Part shown: positions 8,643 through 17,327 of the stretch, in pieces
How the letters are laid out: every line of letters begins with the position of its first letter
How positions within the stretch are numbered: the first letter of the stretch is position 1
Source: Jiulongibacter sediminis
Lineage (GTDB): Bacteria; Bacteroidota; Bacteroidia; Cytophagales; Spirosomataceae
Direction: 5' to 3'
DNA: 64,000 bases
Assembly: GCF_001306455.1 (NCBI RefSeq)
Contig: NZ_LGTQ01000009.1
Span: 124,001 to 188,000 of the forward strand
The notes under the pieces: model-generated
The model's input: only the letters and a program-made list of their open reading frames with translations
Database searches by the model: none
What the model was told of the DNA's origin: nothing
Position numbers and translations under genes: made by a program

Positions 8643-9152
8643 ATGATGAAGAAAATTTTACTGGGCTTGCTAGTAGTTTTGATTGTGATTCAATTCATAC
8701 AGCCTGAAAAGAACATCTCAGAGACCCGCTCACCTAACGACATAAGAACACTATATGAGGTACCGGATGATGTAGGTCTTATTTTGGAGAAAGCCTGTGA
8801 TGACTGCCACAGTAATAACACCAAATACCCTTGGTACAGTAATATTCAGCCGGTAGCCTGGTTTCTTGCTCACCATGTTGATGATGGTAAAAAACACTTT
8901 GACCTGTCAGAGTTTGCAGCCTACAGCCCTGACTGGGTAAAATGGCATAAACTGGAAGAGCTCGTAGAAATGGTGGACGAAGGCGAAATGCCTCTGGAAA
9001 GCTACACCTTAATTCACAGAGACGCCATACTGACAGACGCTGAAAAAGCATCGCTCATTGGCTGGGCTCAGGATATCAGAGCTCAGATGGAAGCAGACAG
9101 TACTATAGATCTTACGCCTCCTAAAAGAGGGCCGAGACCGGGTGATCACTAG
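8643..9152 (+). CDS. Haem-binding domain protein (Haem_bd family, CxxCH)
   Basis: A 169-residue protein with an N-terminal membrane anchor or signal (residues 3-19, hydrophobic) and one c-type haem motif CDDCH (C52, C55, H56), followed by SNNTKYPWYSNIQPVAW, the signature stretch of the Haem_bd (PF14376-like) family. A methionine in GEMPLESY may be the second axial ligand. It is divergent from the GMC oxidoreductase gene, with overlapping promoter region, so it may accept its electrons in the periplasm (inference). The second ATG at 8646 is an equally possible start. A strong terminator follows. Confidence 0.82.
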   Translation: MMKKILLGLLVVLIVIQFIQPEKNISETRSPNDIRTLYEVPDDVGLILEKACDDCHSNNTKYPWYSNIQPVAWFLAHHVDDGKKHFDLSEFAAYSPDWVKWHKLEELVEMVDEGEMPLESYTLIHRDAILTDAEKASLIGWAQDIRAQMEADSTIDLTPPKRGPRPGDH

Positions 9153-9180
9153 TTCATCCATTCGGCATTCCTGTTAAAAT

Positions 9181-9229
9181 GCCCCCGACCCATTTATCCA
9201 GATTTGATGGCAATGGCGGGGGCTTTTTT
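9181..9229 (+). terminator. Intrinsic terminator after the haem-binding protein gene
   Basis: Stem GCCCCCG / CGGGGGC (9181-9187 with 9217-9223), extended by CCATT / AATGG (9190-9194 with 9212-9216), followed by CTTTTTTG. Confidence 0.85.
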
Positions 9230-9262
9230 GTACCTTAGAACTAAATAAACCGATCGATAAAT

Positions 9263-10165
9263 ATGTCAATGTTATTGTTTTTAGGCCTGGCGGCCATAAT
9301 AGCCAGTTTTGTTTTAAATAACCCGCAATCACCTCTTCAGCGACTTTCAGGCACCATCAGAGTGATTGGTATTGTACTTCTTATTTTAGGAGCACTCTCA
9401 AAAGCTGTAGTGCAGATAAACCCGGGTCAGGTAGGAGTGCAGAGTTTGTTTGGTAATGTTAAAGACAACACTTTAAAGAGTGGACTAAACGTGGTAAATC
9501 CGCTGGTGGAGGTGCATGAATTTGATATTAAAACACAGAATTACACCATGAGTGGTATCACTGATGAAGGGAATAAGGGCGGCGATGATGCCATCAGAGC
9601 CCTCTCGAAGGATGGTCTGGAAGTAACTCTTGATCTTACTGTTCTTTACAGGATTATCCCTGAAAGAGCACCCGCTATTTACCGGGAGCTTGGTAAGGAG
9701 TATCGTGATGTAATTGTGAGACCGATAGCCCGAACCCGAATCAGAGACCTGGCGGCCAACTATGAGGCGGTTTCTCTGTATTCCTCAAAAAGAGAAGAAT
9801 TTCAAAACAAGATTTTTGATGCTATCGAGAAGGATTTTGAGTCCAGGGGACTGGTGCTTGAGCAATTACTGGTCAGAAATATTACACTTCCCCAATCAGT
9901 AAAACTGGCTATTGAGTCAAAAATCAATGCCGAGCAGGAAGCTCAGAAAATGGAGTTTGTACTTCAGAAAGAAAAGCAGGAAGCCGAGCGAAAGCGTGTA
10001 GAGGCTCAGGGTATTGCTGATTATCAAAGAATTCTAACTTCTACGTTGACTGATCGTCTGTTAAAATATGAAGCTATTCAGGCTCAAAAAGCCCTTGCGG
10101 AATCAGAAAATAGTAAAATGGTAATTCTTGGAGGTAAAGAAGGAAATTTGTTAATAACGCCTTGA
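9263..10165 (+). CDS. Prohibitin/SPFH (band 7) membrane protein
   Basis: A 300-residue SPFH-domain protein. Two hydrophobic segments occupy residues 3-17 and 31-48; the band-7 domain follows directly (VVQINPGQVGVQSLFGNVKD), and the C-terminal third is a charged, heptad-like coiled coil (KINAEQEAQKMEFVLQKEKQ) ending in a short hydrophobic tail. This is the standard prohibitin layout and length. Such proteins form large membrane-attached ring or cage assemblies that organise membrane proteases such as FtsH, but the partner is not shown here. It is monocistronic between terminators at 9181-9229 and 10196-10224. Confidence 0.88.
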   Translation: MSMLLFLGLAAIIASFVLNNPQSPLQRLSGTIRVIGIVLLILGALSKAVVQINPGQVGVQSLFGNVKDNTLKSGLNVVNPLVEVHEFDIKTQNYTMSGITDEGNKGGDDAIRALSKDGLEVTLDLTVLYRIIPERAPAIYRELGKEYRDVIVRPIARTRIRDLAANYEAVSLYSSKREEFQNKIFDAIEKDFESRGLVLEQLLVRNITLPQSVKLAIESKINAEQEAQKMEFVLQKEKQEAERKRVEAQGIADYQRILTSTLTDRLLKYEAIQAQKALAESENSKMVILGGKEGNLLITP

Positions 10166-10195
10166 TAAAGCCAAACAAAAGGTTTTAAAACAGTG

Positions 10196-10224
10196 GAGGC
10201 CGCCCAAATGGGTGGCCTCTTTTA
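10196..10224. terminator. Terminator hairpin between prohibitin and lipoprotein genes
   Basis: Stem GAGGCCGCCC / GGGTGGCCTC (one G-T pair), loop AAAT, followed by TTTTAT on the plus strand and by a TTTT within eight bases on the minus strand. Likely bidirectional. Confidence 0.8.
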
Positions 10225-10259
10225 TACACTGGATTATTAGTCTTGTAAGCACAAGATTT

Positions 10260-11063
10260 TTAGTTGCAGTCGTACTCGTATCTGAGAGTACTGCTGGTAA
10301 TTTCTCCGTTTTGTTCAATAATGTATTCGCCGGACATGATAAGATCTTTCTTGTCATAGTCGAAAATGATTTGAGTCGTCTGATCTACTTTGCCTTCATC
10401 GTTATACAGTTTGCCTATCACCATGTTGTTTTTGCCCATATAGGAAAAGAAGTTATTGGCTATGCCAACAAAACCCAGACAAACCTGACGAAACACACCT
10501 GGCATAAACAGGGGCTTATCGTCATACTTTTCGCCCTGATACACCATTTTCTCCGGGTCACTATCAATGGATTGATAAACAGCTCTTACGTTATTTCCGG
10601 TATACTCAATTCTCGTTTGTCCGTCTACTGAGCGTCCGAAAAGTTCAACGGTGGTTTTCACACTCACTACCTTATTGTCTTGCCATGTAAACACGTTATG
10701 CATGAAGGGTAGTCCTGAAATGGAGGAGTTGGTTTCACTGATTTGCCCATCCTCATCATAGGTATAGCTTACCACTACTTTTTCGAGATCCACCTCGTTA
10801 TCGATTTCCAACGTTTTGATCCTTTGATCTTCGCCATAGCGGATGCTCAAAACCATCCTTGTGTCGTCATTGAAATAAATCCGTGTAAGCTGCTTTCCAA
10901 CATATTCAAAATCCCGCCAGGAGGTGCCGTCGGGCTCAATAAGAGCAATCACCGGGCAGGCGGCTGTTTCAAGAAGCTTATTCAGTTTTTTCTTTTTCTT
11001 ACAAGAGAAGGTTAGAAGCACAAGCACACCCAGCATCGCAATTTTGCCGAAATTCTTTAGCAT
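10260..11063 (-). CDS. Hypothetical lipoprotein with beta-rich, YD-like strands
   Basis: A 267-residue protein with a lipoprotein signal: hydrophobic stretch from residue 8 and lipobox L-T-F-S-C (Cys 21), followed by a run of lysines. The body is a series of short antiparallel beta hairpins of the form Y-x-Y-D-x-D-G-x-I (SYTYDEDGQISET; YNDEGKVDQTTQIIFDYD), resembling DUF4595/YD-like repeats found in Bacteroidota surface lipoproteins. The Lys tract after the Cys is not the classical acidic surface-export signal, so cell location (periplasmic or surface) is open. Function unknown. It stands alone, convergent with the prohibitin gene. Confidence 0.75.
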   Translation of the reverse strand: MLKNFGKIAMLGVLVLLTFSCKKKKKLNKLLETAACPVIALIEPDGTSWRDFEYVGKQLTRIYFNDDTRMVLSIRYGEDQRIKTLEIDNEVDLEKVVVSYTYDEDGQISETNSSISGLPFMHNVFTWQDNKVVSVKTTVELFGRSVDGQTRIEYTGNNVRAVYQSIDSDPEKMVYQGEKYDDKPLFMPGVFRQVCLGFVGIANNFFSYMGKNNMVIGKLYNDEGKVDQTTQIIFDYDKKDLIMSGEYIIEQNGEITSSTLRYEYDCN

Positions 11064-11269
11064 CTTTTCCCTGACATTTTAAGGAAGTAGCTGCAAGAAT
11101 AATACCGAAATTATCTACGGATGGATATAAACCATAGAAAATATAAGCTTTGAATGGTCTGGGGCTGTAAAACAACGTAGTCAATGAAAGTTTTTTGTTA
11201 ACTTGCCTCGGTAAAACATGTGTTTTCAAGCTAAAATAATAATCCTAAAACCACGATTAAGCTACCCAA

Positions 11270-12433
11270 ATGGCAAAAATCCTTGTAATTGATGACGAAA
11301 AGAGTATTCGGGATGCACTCAGAGATATTCTGGAATATGAAGGTTATCAGGTAGACGAAGCAAAAGACGGTCAGGAAGGCCTGGATATGGTGCTGAGTGC
11401 ACCCTATGATGTGGCCCTTTGTGATATTAAAATGCCCAAACTCGAAGGGCTTGATGTACTCCTCAAAGCCAAAGAAGAAGGTTCTGTAACACAGTTTGTG
11501 ATGGTTTCAGCATTCGGTAACGTGGAGAATGCCGTAGAAGCCACTAAACGTGGAGCCTTTGATTTCATTACCAAGCCGCCAGACCTGAATAGACTTTTGG
11601 TTACGGTAAGAAACGCCATTGAGAAAGCAAATGATGTAGAGGTCATCAAAACGCTCAAAAAGCGTGTATACAAAAAGAACGAGATCGTTGGAGATTCTGC
11701 ACCTATTCTCAAAGTAAAAGAAACCATTGACCGTGTAGCACCAACAGAGGCCCGAGTACTGGTAACCGGCCCGAACGGATCAGGTAAAGAGATGGTAGCC
11801 AAACAGATTCACGAGAAAAGCAGTCGTTTCAAAAAGAAACTGATTGAGGTTAACTGTGCGGCTATTCCGTCAGAGTTAATAGAGTCAGAACTTTTTGGAC
11901 ACGAGAAAGGAGCATTTACTTCAGCAATTAAACAACGGATCGGAAAGTTTGAACAGGCCGATGGCGGCACACTATTTCTGGATGAGATCGGCGATATGAG
12001 TCTATCAGCTCAGGCCAAAGTACTCAGAGCCCTTCAAGAGGGGAAAATTACCAGGGTAGGTGGCGAAAAAGAGATTAGCATCAATGTTCGAGTACTGGCG
12101 GCGACGAATAAAGACCTCAAAAAGGCGATTGAAGAAGGAGAGTTCAGAGAAGACCTTTTCCACCGTTTGAATGTGATTCCTATTCATGTGCCGGCGTTGA
12201 AAGACAGAGCTACAGATATTCCTTTGCTTTGTGATAAATTCCTTCAGGATGTTTCTGAAGAGTATGGAGACACTCAAAAGTCATTCTCAAAAGAAGCAAT
12301 GGAGCACATGATGAAATTGGAGTGGACGGGTAACGTGCGTGAATTAAGAAACGTAGTAGAGCGTTTAGTAATTATGTGTGGTGAAACTATTCAGGTAGAT
12401 GACGTGAAATTATATGCAGGTATGGGCATTTAA
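11270..12433 (+). CDS. NtrC-like response regulator (receiver + AAA+ domain), lacking a DNA-binding domain
   Basis: A 387-residue protein. Residues 1-120 form a CheY-like receiver (VIDDE near 6-10, phospho-acceptor D52 in [10 protein letters not shown] and K in MVSAF and ITKPP). Residues 138-370 form a sigma-54-type AAA+ ATPase: Walker A variant GPNGSGKE (167-174), sigma-54 contact loop GAFTSA (214-219, normally GAFTGA), Walker B TLFLDEIG (234-241) and [15 protein letters not shown]. The protein ends about 25 residues after this, so the Fis-type helix-turn-helix of NtrC is missing. The operator specificity must therefore come from elsewhere, or it acts from solution. No cognate kinase gene is adjacent. 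Confidence 0.9.
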   Translation: MAKILVIDDEKSIRDALRDILEYEGYQVDEAKDGQEGLDMVLSAPYDVALCDIKMPKLEGLDVLLKAKEEGSVTQFVMVSAFGNVENAVEATKRGAFDFITKPPDLNRLLVTVRNAIEKANDVEVIKTLKKRVYKKNEIVGDSAPILKVKETIDRVAPTEARVLVTGPNGSGKEMVAKQIHEKSSRFKKKLIEVNCAAIPSELIESELFGHEKGAFTSAIKQRIGKFEQADGGTLFLDEIGDMSLSAQAKVLRALQEGKITRVGGEKEISINVRVLAATNKDLKKAIEEGEFREDLFHRLNVIPIHVPALKDRATDIPLLCDKFLQDVSEEYGDTQKSFSKEAMEHMMKLEWTGNVRELRNVVERLVIMCGETIQVDDVKLYAGMGI

Positions 12434-12452
12434 GCCTTGTCAACTGCTTTTC

Positions 12453-12487
12453 AAAAGTGAAATGCCGAATGGTGTTTCACTTTTTTT
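12453..12487 (+). terminator. Intrinsic terminator after the NtrC-like gene
   Basis: Stem AAAAGTGAAA / TTTCACTTTT with a 12-nt loop and a continuing T-run. It ends exactly where the longest frame of the next gene begins (12488), which favours a downstream start for that gene. Confidence 0.8.
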
Positions 12488-12523
12488 ATGTCTATTTTAG
12501 GCCGAAGAACTGATTACAGCGAT

Positions 12524-14008
12524 ATGAAATTCCCATCGGCACATACAGTTTTATTGATCATTGCGGCTTTGGTGGCTGGTATTACCTGGTTTTTACCTTC
12601 GGGTCAATATGATCGACTAGTGTATGATAGCACAACAAATGAATTCAGAATCAGCGGTGAATCAGAGAAATCAATGCCTGCGACACAAGAGTCGCTGGAT
12701 GATATCGGCGTCAAAATTCCATTGGAAAACTTTACCGAAGGAGATATCTGGAAGCCTATTGGCATACCTGGTACCTATCACAAAACGACCTCAAAACCGC
12801 AGGGAATTATCGACTTTTTTCAGGCTCCATTGAAAGGAATTGAGGAAGCCATTGACATTATTTTATTTGTATTAATTCTCGGGGGAGCTATTGGAGTGGT
12901 CCACTCCACAGGAGCTTTTGATGCTGGAGTTATCAGCCTTTCCAATGTTTTGAAAGGCAGGGAGTTCTTATTGATCATCATTATTACCTCATTAATTGCA
13001 GCGGGAGGGACTACCTTTGGTTTGGCCGAGGAAACGATTGCTTTTTACCCGATTCTCGTTCCGGTTTTTCTGGCTGCCGGATATGACGCCATGGTGGCCA
13101 TCGCCTGTATTTATATCGGTTCTTCTATTGGTACTATGGCCAGTACCGTGAATCCTTTTAGTGTGATTATCGCCTCGGATTCAGCTGGAATCAACTGGAT
13201 TACAGGCATCCAGGGTCGTGTGATGATGTTATTTATTGGTCTTTCACTTTGTCTCTGGTATATATTGCGGTACGCCAGAAAAGTGAAGAAAGACCCTTCA
13301 ACTTCATTAATTTATGAGCAAAAAGAGGAGTTGGAAGAGCGTTTTCTTCAAAAGAAAGGTGCCGAGAGGAAGCTGCTCACAGGTCGCCAAAAATTCATTC
13401 TAATCGTCTTTGCACTCTGTTTTGTTGTTATGATTTATGGTGTTTCCAGTTTGGAGTGGTGGTTTCTTGAGATGACAACCGTCTTCTTTTGCGGAGCAAT
13501 TCTTATGGGTTTTATTGCCAAAACTGGTGAAAAGGCCTTTGTCAAAAGTTTTATCAATGGAGCCAAAGACCTCTTGAGTGTGGCTTTGATCATTGGTGTA
13601 GCCCGTGGAATTACTATTTTGATGGAACAAGGGCAGATTTCAGACACCTTACTTTATCAAAGCTCGCTAGCTGTTGATGGCATGCCCAAAGGACTTTTCA
13701 TCGGTATGCTTTATGTCGTTTATACCGGTTTGTCTTTATTCATTTCCTCTTCATCTGGTATGGCAGTACTTACAATGCCCATTTTTGCTCCATTAGCAGA
13801 TGTGGTGGGTATTGGACGGGAGCTCATTGTCAACGCCTATATGTACGGGCAAGGGCTTTTTGCCTTTATCAACCCAACCGGTCTCATTCTGGCCTCACTT
13901 ACTGTTGTAAATGTGGGTTTTAATAAATGGCTGAAGTTCATAATGCCTTTGGTGACAATGTTGGCTTTTTTGGGGCTACTTGCCCTGATTGCCGGAACTT
14001 ACTTTTAG
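12524..14008 (+). CDS. YfcC-family (DcuC-like, PF03606) transporter
   Basis: A 494-residue polytopic carrier with about 12 membrane segments. It matches the YfcC/C4-dicarboxylate anaerobic carrier superfamily: N-terminal FPSAHTVLLIIAALVAGITW..LPSGQYDR, a hairpin motif AAGGTTFGLAEETIAFYPIL, and TMASTVNPFSVIIASDSAGI. Members move dicarboxylates or amino-acid-like substrates; which one is unknown. The longest frame starts at 12488, but that ATG lies directly in the T-run of the preceding terminator, and homologues begin with a short K-x-P-H motif like the M-K-F-P-S-A-H at 12524, so that start is preferred. Its stop codon shares four bases with the convergent gene. Confidence 0.85.
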   Translation: MKFPSAHTVLLIIAALVAGITWFLPSGQYDRLVYDSTTNEFRISGESEKSMPATQESLDDIGVKIPLENFTEGDIWKPIGIPGTYHKTTSKPQGIIDFFQAPLKGIEEAIDIILFVLILGGAIGVVHSTGAFDAGVISLSNVLKGREFLLIIIITSLIAAGGTTFGLAEETIAFYPILVPVFLAAGYDAMVAIACIYIGSSIGTMASTVNPFSVIIASDSAGINWITGIQGRVMMLFIGLSLCLWYILRYARKVKKDPSTSLIYEQKEELEERFLQKKGAERKLLTGRQKFILIVFALCFVVMIYGVSSLEWWFLEMTTVFFCGAILMGFIAKTGEKAFVKSFINGAKDLLSVALIIGVARGITILMEQGQISDTLLYQSSLAVDGMPKGLFIGMLYVVYTGLSLFISSSSGMAVLTMPIFAPLADVVGIGRELIVNAYMYGQGLFAFINPTGLILASLTVVNVGFNKWLKFIMPLVTMLAFLGLLALIAGTYF

Positions 14009-14775
14009 AGTAAAAAAGGTATACCTATTAAGCCAAGTAAAACGATTAGACTGGTAAAAAGCCATACTTTGAAGAATTTTCTCCATTCATCCTGCTTTTG
14101 GGATTTCCTGAGTTGTCGGTATTTTCTTTGATGGCCTTTTCTGAAGATTTTCAGAAGAAAGTAAATTCCTCCGGAGAAAAGTCCGAGCGTTGTTATTGCG
14201 GCCAGAAGAGCAAAATACCAAAGTCCGGTACAGGTGAGAGTACAGGTAAGCATGGCTCCGGCGGCTGTTAAAGCGAGGCTTAGGACAAAAAGAAACCCGT
14301 ATAGAATTCTTCTTTTACCCATTCCTGTTTTAGGCTTATAACGTCCGTTTCTCTTTTTTCGAGTCAGCTCCAAAGTATTTTGCTCTTGGGCTTTTTTAAG
14401 TAATCCACTCTCCTGAATAGTTATCACATCCCCTGCGTAAACGGAGGGTTCAGAATTGTTTTGTGGTGAAAGGAAACCTCCAATTGAAAAGCTGGTGAAC
14501 CAGGTTAAACTCATTATAACCATGGCTCGGCTAAGATAGCTCCTAAAGTGCAACCTTTTGGTTTTGCACTTCAATACAGCATAAGCCAATGAGAAGGTAA
14601 AAATGGTGATCAACAGTAGTTCATTGACCCCAACCTTGGCCATCAAAACAGTGCCTAAATAAAAAGCAATCGACAATCGGCCTATTTCAGCGGCAGAGAG
14701 GAGGGTTTGAGCAAGAATTACATTTTTTGAAGCCCAACGAGCTATAGTGGTTTGCGTTTTAGGGTTAAACAGCAT
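14005..14775 (-). CDS. Unknown four-helix membrane protein (paralogue of 15492-16256)
   Basis: I recognise no named family for this 256-residue protein. It has hydrophobic segments near residues 36-68, 90-105, 165-180, 184-212 and 238-255, separated by a basic loop around 140-160. It shares with the gene at 15492-16256 its length and several blocks: G-V-N-E-L-(L/V)-L-(I/V)-T-I, S-F-(S/T)-(I/L)-G-G-(F/V)-L-S, SGLL-K/D-KA, LTCTLTCTG versus LSCSLSCSG, and FSGGI. The paired cysteines in the membrane motif are conspicuous. The stop overlaps that of the convergent carrier by four bases. Confidence 0.7.
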   Translation of the reverse strand: MLFNPKTQTTIARWASKNVILAQTLLSAAEIGRLSIAFYLGTVLMAKVGVNELLLITIFTFSLAYAVLKCKTKRLHFRSYLSRAMVIMSLTWFTSFSIGGFLSPQNNSEPSVYAGDVITIQESGLLKKAQEQNTLELTRKKRNGRYKPKTGMGKRRILYGFLFVLSLALTAAGAMLTCTLTCTGLWYFALLAAITTLGLFSGGIYFLLKIFRKGHQRKYRQLRKSQKQDEWRKFFKVWLFTSLIVLLGLIGIPFLL

Positions 14776-14893
14776 GTGGTTAAAAGTTGAATTCAGGCAA
14801 AGTAAATAATTCCGTGGAATGTAGACAAATTGAACTTAAAGGAATGTTTTGCCCTGCATCTTGCGTTCTGCTTTGAAACAAATCACGGTTTTG

Positions 14894-15487
14894 ATGTCAA
14901 ATCAATTAGACGATAATTTCTGGTCAACCCGATACAAGGAGAACACCACAGGCTGGGATCTTGGGCAGGTTTCACCTCCAATAGAAGCTTATGTGGATCA
15001 ATTGACTAACAAGGATATATCTATTCTGATACCTGGCTGTGGCAACTCCCATGAGGCTGAGCATCTTCTCTCTGCAGGTTTCAAAAAAGTAACGCTGGTG
15101 GATATTTCCGAGGTTTTAGTGGAGCGACTGAAAGTGAAATTTGAAGCAGAAATCGCAGAAGACAGATGTGAGGTCATTCATGCTGATTTCTTTGACCTTA
15201 AAGGCACTTTTGATCTGGTGATAGAGCAAACTTTTTTCTGTGCCATTGATCCTTCTTTACGTCAGCAGTATGCCCAGAAAATGGCTGAATTGCTGAAACC
15301 TGGAGGCAAAGTGGCCGGTGTTCTTTTTGAAATGCACAAACCGGATGGCCCCCCTTTTGGTGGTAACTCTGAGGAATATCTTGGTTATTTCGAACCTTTG
15401 TTTGACATCAAATCAATGGAGCCTTGTCATAATTCCATTGCACCTAGAGCTGGCTCAGAGCTGTTTATAATACTTCAAAAGAAGTAG
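14894..15487 (+). CDS. TPMT-family SAM-dependent methyltransferase
   Basis: A 197-residue class I methyltransferase of the thiopurine S-methyltransferase family, common in Bacteroidota. Diagnostic blocks are FWSTRYKENTTGWDLGQVSP (residues 9-28), the SAM-binding loop IPGCGNSHEA (46-55), and VIEQTFFCAIDP, where EQTFFCA is typical of the family. Substrates in bacteria include selenium, tellurium or thiol compounds, but nothing here decides. The frame is open from 14849; the ATG at 14894 is preferred because homologues begin close to the F-W-x-x-R-Y block. It sits between two divergent-facing paralogous membrane protein genes. Confidence 0.87.
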   Translation: MSNQLDDNFWSTRYKENTTGWDLGQVSPPIEAYVDQLTNKDISILIPGCGNSHEAEHLLSAGFKKVTLVDISEVLVERLKVKFEAEIAEDRCEVIHADFFDLKGTFDLVIEQTFFCAIDPSLRQQYAQKMAELLKPGGKVAGVLFEMHKPDGPPFGGNSEEYLGYFEPLFDIKSMEPCHNSIAPRAGSELFIILQKK

Positions 15488-15491
15488 GAAT

Positions 15492-16256
15492 TTATCCGAA
15501 AATATTGCCAAGCAGAATTGTTAGGGCCACTCCAACGGCAGTGACTACCCAAACGAGAAGGAAGTTTTTCCATTCGCCTTTGCGTTCATCGCAGCTCATG
15601 TTTTTATACTTTTTGGAGGCTTTTTTTCGTAGAGCTTTGATCAGGAAGAAAATACCGCCGCTGAAAACTCCGGAGGTTAATACGAACGTCAGTATCGCCA
15701 AAACGCCATAACCTGAGCAAGACAAACTGCAGCTCAAAATCAAGCCGAAATAGGTCAACGGAAGACTCAAAAGAAACAACAAAAGGTACGGCCAGCGTTT
15801 GGCGGGTTCTTTCGTCTTGTTTTTTTTTATTGCTTTCAGCTCTACTTTCAGTTGCTTTGTTTGCTTCAAAGCCTTATCTAAAAGTCCACTTTTCGAAGTT
15901 TCGGTAATATCATCAAAGGCCATGACCAGATTAGCAGAAGAGTTAATCTGATTACCTGACAAAACTCCACCTAGCGTAAAACTGAGAACAAAAGAGCAAA
16001 GAGAAAGCAAACCAGCTTTTCTAATGTATTGGCTGAAATTCCGACGACCTACAGGTCGGTTCATGACTACAAAAAAGGCGGAAAGGGTCAAAATTGTAAC
16101 CAAAACAAGTTCGTTAACCCCTACTCCATGCAGTACCTTATAGCCCAGAAAAAGCCCAATTAGCAGTCGTATGGTCTCTGTAGCGGCCAGTGTCCATTGG
16201 GCTTTTTTGATATTAACCTGTGCCCAGTTTTCTAGTGGTGCTCGGTGATTTGTCAT
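15492..16256 (-). CDS. Unknown four-helix membrane protein (paralogue of 14005-14775)
   Basis: A 254-residue protein, nearly identical in length and layout to the gene at 14005-14775, with the same order of blocks: GVGVNELVLVTILTLSA, SFTLGGVLSG, SGLLDKALKQ, a basic loop, LILSCSLSCSGYG, SGVFSGGIFFLIKALRKK and a final hydrophobic helix. A basic KKASKKYKNMSCDERKGEWK segment matches KGHQRKYRQLRKSQKQDEWR of the paralogue. The frame opens at 16358, but that would overlap the hemB coding region and its promoter; the ATG at 16256 aligns with the start of the paralogue. Function unknown. Confidence 0.7.
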   Translation of the reverse strand: MTNHRAPLENWAQVNIKKAQWTLAATETIRLLIGLFLGYKVLHGVGVNELVLVTILTLSAFFVVMNRPVGRRNFSQYIRKAGLLSLCSFVLSFTLGGVLSGNQINSSANLVMAFDDITETSKSGLLDKALKQTKQLKVELKAIKKNKTKEPAKRWPYLLLFLLSLPLTYFGLILSCSLSCSGYGVLAILTFVLTSGVFSGGIFFLIKALRKKASKKYKNMSCDERKGEWKNFLLVWVVTAVGVALTILLGNIFG

Positions 16257-16318
16257 ATTATTTTTCCGGATTGGGAAAGGTAAAACTAGATAAAAAAGTG
16301 GGATTGGAATCAAATCCC

Positions 16319-16326
16319 TATTTTTG
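16319..16326 (+). promoter_or_regulatory. -7 promoter element TATTTTTG for hemB
   Basis: Full match to TAnnTTTG followed by CAGCC, 20 nt upstream of the hemB ATG. Confidence 0.6.
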
Positions 16327-16345
16327 CAGCCTAAAAACCTAGGAA

Positions 16346-17326
16346 ATGGAACTGACACGTCGACCGAGAAGAAATAGAAAATCTGCTGCTATCAGAGCTA
16401 TGGTGGCTGAGCATACCCTGAGCGTAAATGACTTTATCTTTCCCATGTTTGTCATGGAAGGAGAGAAGATCAAGCAGGAAATCAAGTCAATGCCCGGTAT
16501 TTTCAGGTTTAGCATTGATGAGTTACTTATAGAGCTCAAAGAGGTGGCGGAGCTTGGTATTAAATGCGTGTGTTTGTTCCCTAATTACCCTGAAGAAAAG
16601 AAAGACCATCTGGCCTCTGAAAGCACGGAAGAGGGTACCCTTTACCTGGAAGCCATTCGTCAGGTCAAAGCAGCCTTCCCTGATTTGTTAATCATGACCG
16701 ACGTGGCGATGGACCCATATAGTTCTGATGGACATGATGGTATCGTGCAAGATGGTAAAATCCTTAACGATGAGACGGTCGAGATTCTCTGTGACATGGC
16801 CGTTGCTCAGGCAGAGGCTGGTGCTGATATCATCGGACCTTCGGATATGATGGATGGTCGTATCGGCGAGATTCGTGAAGCTTTGGATGATGCTGATTTT
16901 ACGGATGTCAGTATCATGGCTTATACGGCAAAATATGCTTCTGCTTTTTACGGGCCATTCAGAGATGCTTTGGATTCTGCCCCGAAATTCGGTGATAAAA
17001 AGACCTATCAAATGGACCCCGCCAATGTTCAAGAAGCTGTCATGGAAGCCGATCTTGATTTTGACGAAGGAGCAGATATGATGATGGTAAAACCCGCCTT
17101 TGCTTATCTGGATGTTATCAAGGCATTAAAAAGCAATTTTGATATTCCGATTACGGCCTATAATGTAAGTGGCGAATACGCGATGATCAAAGCCGCGGCC
17201 CAAAACGGCTGGCTGGATGGTGAAAAAGCCATGATGGAAATGCTCCTCAGTATGAAAAGAGCAGGGGCTGATGTGATTTTGACTTACTTTGCTAAAGAGG
17301 CGGCCAAGGTTTTACGAAACCAGTAG
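16346..17326 (+). CDS. hemB: Delta-aminolevulinic acid dehydratase (porphobilinogen synthase)
   Basis: A 326-residue HemB, full length. It condenses two 5-aminolevulinate molecules to porphobilinogen in haem synthesis. The two active-site lysines are present: K196 in AYTAKYASAFYGPFRDA and K249 in MMMVKPAFAYLD (the Schiff-base lysine). The metal-site loop reads DVAMDPYSSDGHDGI (residues 119-133), with Asp replacing the cysteines of zinc enzymes, so it belongs to the magnesium/potassium-type group. It is monocistronic behind a good -7 promoter; the stop is one base from that of the convergent moxR gene. Confidence 0.96.
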   Translation: MELTRRPRRNRKSAAIRAMVAEHTLSVNDFIFPMFVMEGEKIKQEIKSMPGIFRFSIDELLIELKEVAELGIKCVCLFPNYPEEKKDHLASESTEEGTLYLEAIRQVKAAFPDLLIMTDVAMDPYSSDGHDGIVQDGKILNDETVEILCDMAVAQAEAGADIIGPSDMMDGRIGEIREALDDADFTDVSIMAYTAKYASAFYGPFRDALDSAPKFGDKKTYQMDPANVQEAVMEADLDFDEGADMMMVKPAFAYLDVIKALKSNFDIPITAYNVSGEYAMIKAAAQNGWLDGEKAMMEMLLSMKRAGADVILTYFAKEAAKVLRNQ

Positions 17327-17327
17327 C

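Noticed and set aside
10212-10631. 139-codon plus-strand frame over the lipoprotein gene
   Set aside because: Begins in the prohibitin terminator and is antisense to a lipoprotein with a good signal and lipobox; no domain seen.
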